This document shows positions 60,601 to 64,000 of a stretch of 64,000 bases of DNA, one piece after another. The stretch covers positions 248,001-312,000 of the forward strand of contig JAFKGQ010000004.1 in NCBI GenBank assembly GCA_017307755.1. Reading direction: 5' to 3'. This DNA is from Chitinophagaceae bacterium. Its GTDB lineage: Bacteria > Bacteroidota > Bacteroidia > Chitinophagales > Chitinophagaceae. Below the pieces are notes generated by a model, which was given only the letters and a program-made list of their open reading frames with translations, was not told the origin of the DNA and did no database searches. The translations under genes and the position numbers were made by a program. Position 1 is the first letter of the stretch, and each line of letters opens with the position of its first letter.

Positions 60601-62957
60601 CTCAAATTGCCGATGAGGAAACTGGTGCCGGCCGTGGACGCTATCCTGGTCATGCTGTCCCCTTTTAATTGAAAGACGTCATAGCCAGTGGCGGAAGGTA
60701 TGGCGTTCCAGGCGAGCTGCGCATATCCCTGGCAGGGGTTGGTTGCCGTAACCACCGGCTGTCCCAGGATGATAAAACCATGGCTGCTGACGTCGCTGTA
60801 AGTAGTCCCATTGCGGCTGATCCGGATCAGACCCTGGTTGGTAGCCGTGGCGGGCACTGTCCAGGTATACAAGCGCTGGCCGGACGGGATGCTGCTGGTG
60901 ATGGTTGTCCAACTGCTGCCGTTGTCGGAAGAATATTCTAACGTAAAAGTATTGGATTCGGCTCCATAGGCATTCCAGCGTATGGTTTCGGCGCTGCCGG
61001 GCGTCCAGGTTTCCAGCCCGGTGGGGTATTGTAAAACAACGGAAGGTTGTATTGGTTGCCAGGCCAGGACAAAGTTCTGTGATCCGGAAGGAATGCTGGC
61101 GCCCTTTACCGTCAGCGTAAAGCTGCCGGCAGGCGGATTGTCGATCACCACCTGTTCAATATTATTAAGATGGTCCGCGCCTTCTACGGCTACGTCAGTT
61201 ACATGTCCCGGGGCCGGGTTCAGGATCAACGGCTGATGTACGGTGGCATCGGGGGTGGTGACGGTAAGGTCCAGGTCGTTCACCAGCGCTGTAGATGCAC
61301 CGGGCGCTCCGGGGACATCCGGCCAGTAAAGTAATACCTTCAGCTGCCGAAGACCCGCGGGAATACCCGTAAGCGTATATGTATAGTTGTTGCCATTGTT
61401 TACTGCACTTGTGATATAACGGTTGGCTTCAAGAGCTTCGACGGCATCGCGTGCATTGAGCGATCCAAACCCGTACACGAAATCAGGTCCGGGATTGCCG
61501 AGGTCGGTGGCCGTATTGCAGACGATAGCCTTGATCAGGGCCGCAGAGGGGTCTGCGTTGCCGTGCAACTGTTTGTATCGTTGCGCCACGATGGCGAGTG
61601 AACCGGTGACGGTGGGGCAGGCCTGGCTGGTGCCGGACATGACCCCGTAAGTATTATTAGGAAAGGTGGACGTGATATTGATACCTCCCGCCACGATCTC
61701 CGGTTTTAACCGTCCATCATCCACGGGGCCGGAACTGGAATAATAGCTGATGGTATAATTGGAATTGTCCAAATTGCCTACTGTCAGGACATTTTTGGCG
61801 CACTGATAGCCTGATTTTACCGTGCCATAGGGCATGCTGAAGGGAGTGCAATTGGCCAATCCGTCATTGCCAGCTGCAAAGACATGCAGGAGAGTGGGAT
61901 GGGCGGTTAGCTGCCCGTCCAGGTAATAGCTGAGAAAGTCATACTCGCCTTCCCACGGGCATCCTCCATAGTATGCCGTATAGGAATTGCTGGTCAGCGT
62001 CATATTGAAATCGCTGAGATAGACCTCCGCGTTAGCGAGAATATCGCTGAAGTACTGGCTGATAAGGGTTGCATGGGGAGCCATTCCTTTGTACATGGGG
62101 TTGAGGATGCCTCCTCCGGCAACGGTGCCGGAAGTATGTACCCCGTGCGCATCGATAGGCGCGGAACCGAACCTATCGATCAGTCTGCCTGTAAAATCCA
62201 CGTGTGACCAGGGAGATGCGTCATCGCCATCCCCAACGGTCATACCATCGCCCTGCAAATGACGTACGGGATCATTGCTTAACGCATCTACTCCATGTGC
62301 CGCACGGTTGTTATAGTTCAGGCTATGGTCCTGCACCGGCTGCGGCCCTATATAGCTGATGTATGGGAGGTCCGCGATACGTAGTAAGGCAGTCTTGCCC
62401 GCCCGGATGAAAAGTACCTTATCGGGTTTGATCTTTGTATTTACCAGACTGGCGCCCGCCTCTTGTAAGGCTTTTCCCACTTCTTCCTTTGTTATCTGTC
62501 CAAAGAAGCTTACAGCGATGAGCTGCCCTTCCTTTTGCGTATACTCTTCCGGGCTATCTGTCAGCCTGGGAGAAAGCTTGATGGATGCAGGGATCTTGTA
62601 GATCCCATTTACCGCAAATGGCTGCAATGCCGTGAGGGGGAGGTCATCCGGCAGCTCAGCCAGATAAGAGCCGCCTGGCATATAGTCAAAAAGACGGACT
62701 CCCCGCGTTTGCAGGCCGGCCCGTTCGATACTTCCAGGCAAATGATCGAATTGCAGCAGGACATAATAGTTTTTCCGGAAATGCACCGGCTGCAACGAAT
62801 CGCCTGAGATCCGGGCTATATTACTTTCGCGGCTGAGAACGCCATTTTTGAAGAGGATGGGGCGCGGTCTTTGCTGGGCGGTAAGGGAGGTGAGACAGAA
62901 CAGGAAGACCAGGAGGACGGCAATGGGGCGTAATATGTCTACGGTTTTGGTTTTCAA
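57630..62957 (-). CDS. Giant secreted S8 protease with T9SS sorting domain
   Basis: 1775 residues. The start is TTG at 62957: no upstream in-frame ATG fits, and it gives a good signal peptide (MKTKTVDILRPIAVLLVFLF...LTAQQ). A prodomain (about 30-205) precedes a subtilisin core with Asp243 (VGDGDDAS), His271 (DAHGVHTSGTVAG) and Ser444 (MSGTSQACPTVTG). It is followed by a proprotein-convertase-like beta domain, a fibronectin-III-like domain (about 735-820), repeated CARDB/MAM-like adhesion domains, and a type A sorting domain (VHIYPNPYHNGELHI to GKLLVK). It should be displayed or released through the T9SS. It does not overlap the DUF2723 gene (58 bases apart). Confidence 0.92.
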   Translation of the reverse strand: MKTKTVDILRPIAVLLVFLFCLTSLTAQQRPRPILFKNGVLSRESNIARISGDSLQPVHFRKNYYVLLQFDHLPGSIERAGLQTRGVRLFDYMPGGSYLAELPDDLPLTALQPFAVNGIYKIPASIKLSPRLTDSPEEYTQKEGQLIAVSFFGQITKEEVGKALQEAGASLVNTKIKPDKVLFIRAGKTALLRIADLPYISYIGPQPVQDHSLNYNNRAAHGVDALSNDPVRHLQGDGMTVGDGDDASPWSHVDFTGRLIDRFGSAPIDAHGVHTSGTVAGGGILNPMYKGMAPHATLISQYFSDILANAEVYLSDFNMTLTSNSYTAYYGGCPWEGEYDFLSYYLDGQLTAHPTLLHVFAAGNDGLANCTPFSMPYGTVKSGYQCAKNVLTVGNLDNSNYTISYYSSSGPVDDGRLKPEIVAGGINITSTFPNNTYGVMSGTSQACPTVTGSLAIVAQRYKQLHGNADPSAALIKAIVCNTATDLGNPGPDFVYGFGSLNARDAVEALEANRYITSAVNNGNNYTYTLTGIPAGLRQLKVLLYWPDVPGAPGASTALVNDLDLTVTTPDATVHQPLILNPAPGHVTDVAVEGADHLNNIEQVVIDNPPAGSFTLTVKGASIPSGSQNFVLAWQPIQPSVVLQYPTGLETWTPGSAETIRWNAYGAESNTFTLEYSSDNGSSWTTITSSIPSGQRLYTWTVPATATNQGLIRISRNGTTYSDVSSHGFIILGQPVVTATNPCQGYAQLAWNAIPSATGYDVFQLKGDSMTRIASTAGTSFLIGNLRRDSTYWFAVSAVNGSTDGRRSLGRQVTPSGGACTLTALDNDITIDSLIGPLTGRQFTSSQPGAAETVRIELKNLGTIATSAPISLSYRINGGAAITESTTAVVPSGGGVYSYGFTTKADLSSPGVYIIQTWVSYPGDPQQSNDTLTTVVKHLQNAPITLNPAYTEGFESAAAAEYTSNIMGFTGLDRCDFSRSNTNGRARTFINTGFARTGARSAILDQIHYSTNTTADSLITTFNLSAYANADRIWLNFYYRNQGIDSSFPGNMVWIRGNDQAAWIPVYTLDASFQKIGVYQPSSNIDVTSALNAAVPSQTVSSSFQIKFGEQGHTSANSAIPDGDLDDGYAFDDIILTRASNDIGVLALTAPDPSGICNFSNAETISLKVRNYSNVPVSNIPVTYSINGVSVTENISSINAEDSIVYSFTRKADLSAYKTYSLRAWVSAAGDTYQFNDSLAAITFQTVPTIDSFPYLEGFETSDGHWYTGGVNSSWQWGTPAKAIINKAANGTKCWVTNLTGNYNNNELSYLYSPCFDLSTLANPVLSFSHIFQTEDGCMCDFHWVEFSTDGINWMKLGAATSGVNWYDNAPRQAWQRSDTQWHVSSYDIPTNAAHVRFRIVMSSDPATNFEGVGIDDIHIFDKAAIYSGADTLLTRPVSGNDWVNFDLGSRRIVSLQPGGQDLGNVTVKVFTNTGGVRNDGKLYYLDRNIVIQPSNPPAGNVTVRYYFLDTEAKSLLAAVGCPACIRPADAYQAGVTQYSSPIATEEDSTLVNNVTGFYHFLLPHRHVSIIPYDNGYYAEYSVSGFSEFWINAGGPGNQQSQGPSLLSFTAARSGGKGLLQWSTSGEKNTSRYIIEKSHDGTSFAPLDSVAARNGDTVNSYQFIDNALWKGVNYYRLKLLNTDGRYNYSPIRTLNMDDGGLQVHIYPNPYHNGELHITSSAGLLNIGLVDVSGRIILQKAVSGNTHTLTPGRLSQGIYFILIDTEDGRKVGKLLVK

Positions 62958-63110
62958 TGTTCTCGGAATGGATTGGAGGCTAAGTTAAGCAACTCTTTAT
63001 TAAAACGTCTGACAGGGGGAAATATTTTACACCTGAGTATCGGCGGGGCATCCTTATCTCATATTAGGGATATTTCCTACATTCATCAAATATTTAATTT
63101 TCATTACAAC

Positions 63111-64000
63111 ATGACCCAATCCCTTGCCTCAACGGCATTACCGTCTTCGTCGAGGTCTTTATCCCTGGACATTTTCAGAGGCATGACCATCTGTTTTATG
63201 ATCATTGTCAATACTCCTGGCGGTGATGTCTCCTATGCCCCCCTCAACCATGCGCATTGGAATGGATGTACGCCTACGGACCTGGTATTCCCGTCCTTTT
63301 TGTTTGCCGTGGGGAATGCTATGAGTTTTGCCCGGAAGAAGTTTGCCTCCATGAGCAATGCCGCTGTACTGGGAAAGATATTCAGAAGAACGCTGCTTAT
63401 CTTTTTGCTGGGTTTTTTAATGTATTGGTTCCCGTTCTTTGAACGGACTGCGGATGGCAGCTGGAGCCTTTCCCCTTTTTCTCATACGCGGATACTGGGT
63501 GTGTTGCAGCGGATCGCGCTTTGCTACTTTTTTGCCTCTCTGCTGGTGCAATACTGTTCGACCCGTACGGTGTATGTTGTTGCTATCCTGCTGCTCCTTG
63601 GCTATTGGACTTCCCTGCTGTTGTTTGGCGTACCTGGCGCCGACCCCTTTGGCATGACGAGCAATGCGGGGTATCGCCTGGATAAATGGATAATGGGAGA
63701 GAACCATATGTACCATGGGGAAGGTGTTGCCTTTGACCCTGAGGGGATCCTGAGTACTTTTCCGGCCATTGTCAATGTGATCGCCGGCTATTTCACGGGG
63801 GTGTTTGTGCAACAGAAAGGCAAGACCTATGAAGGACTGGCAAAAATGCTGCTCGTGGGCAGTTTGCTGATGGCCATCGCTGTAGGGTGGGACCTGCTGT
63901 TGCCCATCAATAAAAAACTATGGACCAGCTCTTATGTCCTTTACACAGTTGGCATCGATATGATCTTTCTTTCCATGCTCATCTATGTCATCGAGTTCCG
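63111..64000 (+). CDS. DUF5009/NagX-like acyltransferase-type membrane protein (cut by window edge)
   Basis: From ATG at 63111 the frame runs off the right edge with about 296 residues. It begins with a short Ser-rich segment, then SRSLSLDIFRGMTICFMIIVNTPGG and HAHWNGCTPTDLVFPSFLFAVGNAMSFA. These match heparan-alpha-glucosaminide N-acetyltransferase-like (NagX/YeiB-related) proteins, in which the first helix carries RS-x-DIFRG and the second helix starts at DLVFP. Six or so more helices follow. It may acetylate a sugar across the membrane. The C-terminus is outside the window. It is divergent from the giant S8 gene, with about 150 bases between. Confidence 0.85.
   Translation, partial: MTQSLASTALPSSSRSLSLDIFRGMTICFMIIVNTPGGDVSYAPLNHAHWNGCTPTDLVFPSFLFAVGNAMSFARKKFASMSNAAVLGKIFRRTLLIFLLGFLMYWFPFFERTADGSWSLSPFSHTRILGVLQRIALCYFFASLLVQYCSTRTVYVVAILLLLGYWTSLLLFGVPGADPFGMTSNAGYRLDKWIMGENHMYHGEGVAFDPEGILSTFPAIVNVIAGYFTGVFVQQKGKTYEGLAKMLLVGSLLMAIAVGWDLLLPINKKLWTSSYVLYTVGIDMIFLSMLIYVIEF

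Noticed and set aside
1..64000. Prophage, insertion sequence or integrative element
   Set aside because: No transposase, integrase, terminal repeats or phage structural genes were seen on either strand.

Overview
The window reads as chromosomal DNA of a Bacteroidota bacterium, most likely Chitinophagaceae. The grounds are SusC/SusD and FecR/ECF-sigma genes, a PorQ subunit and C-terminal sorting domains of the type IX secretion system (T9SS), PorT-like barrels, DUF5683 and DUF2723 proteins, and TAnnTTTG-type -7 boxes. No rRNA, tRNA, insertion sequence or CRISPR array was seen, and no gene-free stretch exceeds 300 bases.

Left part (1-19.2 kb). This is mostly housekeeping: a clipped S41 peptidase, a DUF6600-type exported protein, a Tat-exported TIM-barrel protein, thiolase, an XRE regulator divergent from a fused nucleotidyltransferase-like/HEPN protein, an Rrf2 regulator, and the group parA-parB-DUF5683-dapB. 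An FMN reductase, a membrane phosphoesterase, two PorT-like barrels, Lon, PorQ, a lone receiver domain and biotin synthase follow. Three tandem 42-44 bp promoter-plus-hairpin repeats lie directly upstream of parA.

Middle part (19.3-27.4 kb). A tightly overlapping minus-strand operon encodes an M42 aminopeptidase, a 58-residue membrane protein, a methyltransferase with a kinase-like N-terminus, and a sulfatase-fold membrane enzyme. A UbiA-type prenyltransferase, a lipoprotein and a LuxE-like acyl-activating protein follow.

Sulfur block (25.9-37.8 kb, all minus strand). cysH-cysD-cysN-cobA-cysJ-cysI carry sulfate through APS and sulfite to sulfide. After a hairpin and a new promoter come a TonB-dependent receptor and a fusion of siroheme synthase with a TauE/SafE permease. 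Imperfect palindromes of the form AGTCTAY-N7-RTAGACT sit before cysH, before the receptor (two) and, more weakly, before the fusion gene. They suggest one sulfur regulon.

Right part (38.1-64 kb). After an AraC regulator and a methyltransferase comes the most interesting locus: a tricorn-like S41 protease, ECF sigma factor, FecR anti-sigma factor, SusC, SusD, and one exported polypeptide joining cyanophycinase to isoaspartyl peptidase. Together these look like an outer-membrane uptake and degradation system for cyanophycin, a polyaspartate-arginine polymer, built on the SusCD plan normally used for glycans. It is followed by an AT-richer T9SS subtilisin and a 61-residue double-glycine-leader peptide. 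A DUF2723 membrane protein, a giant T9SS subtilisin and a clipped acyltransferase-like membrane protein close the window.
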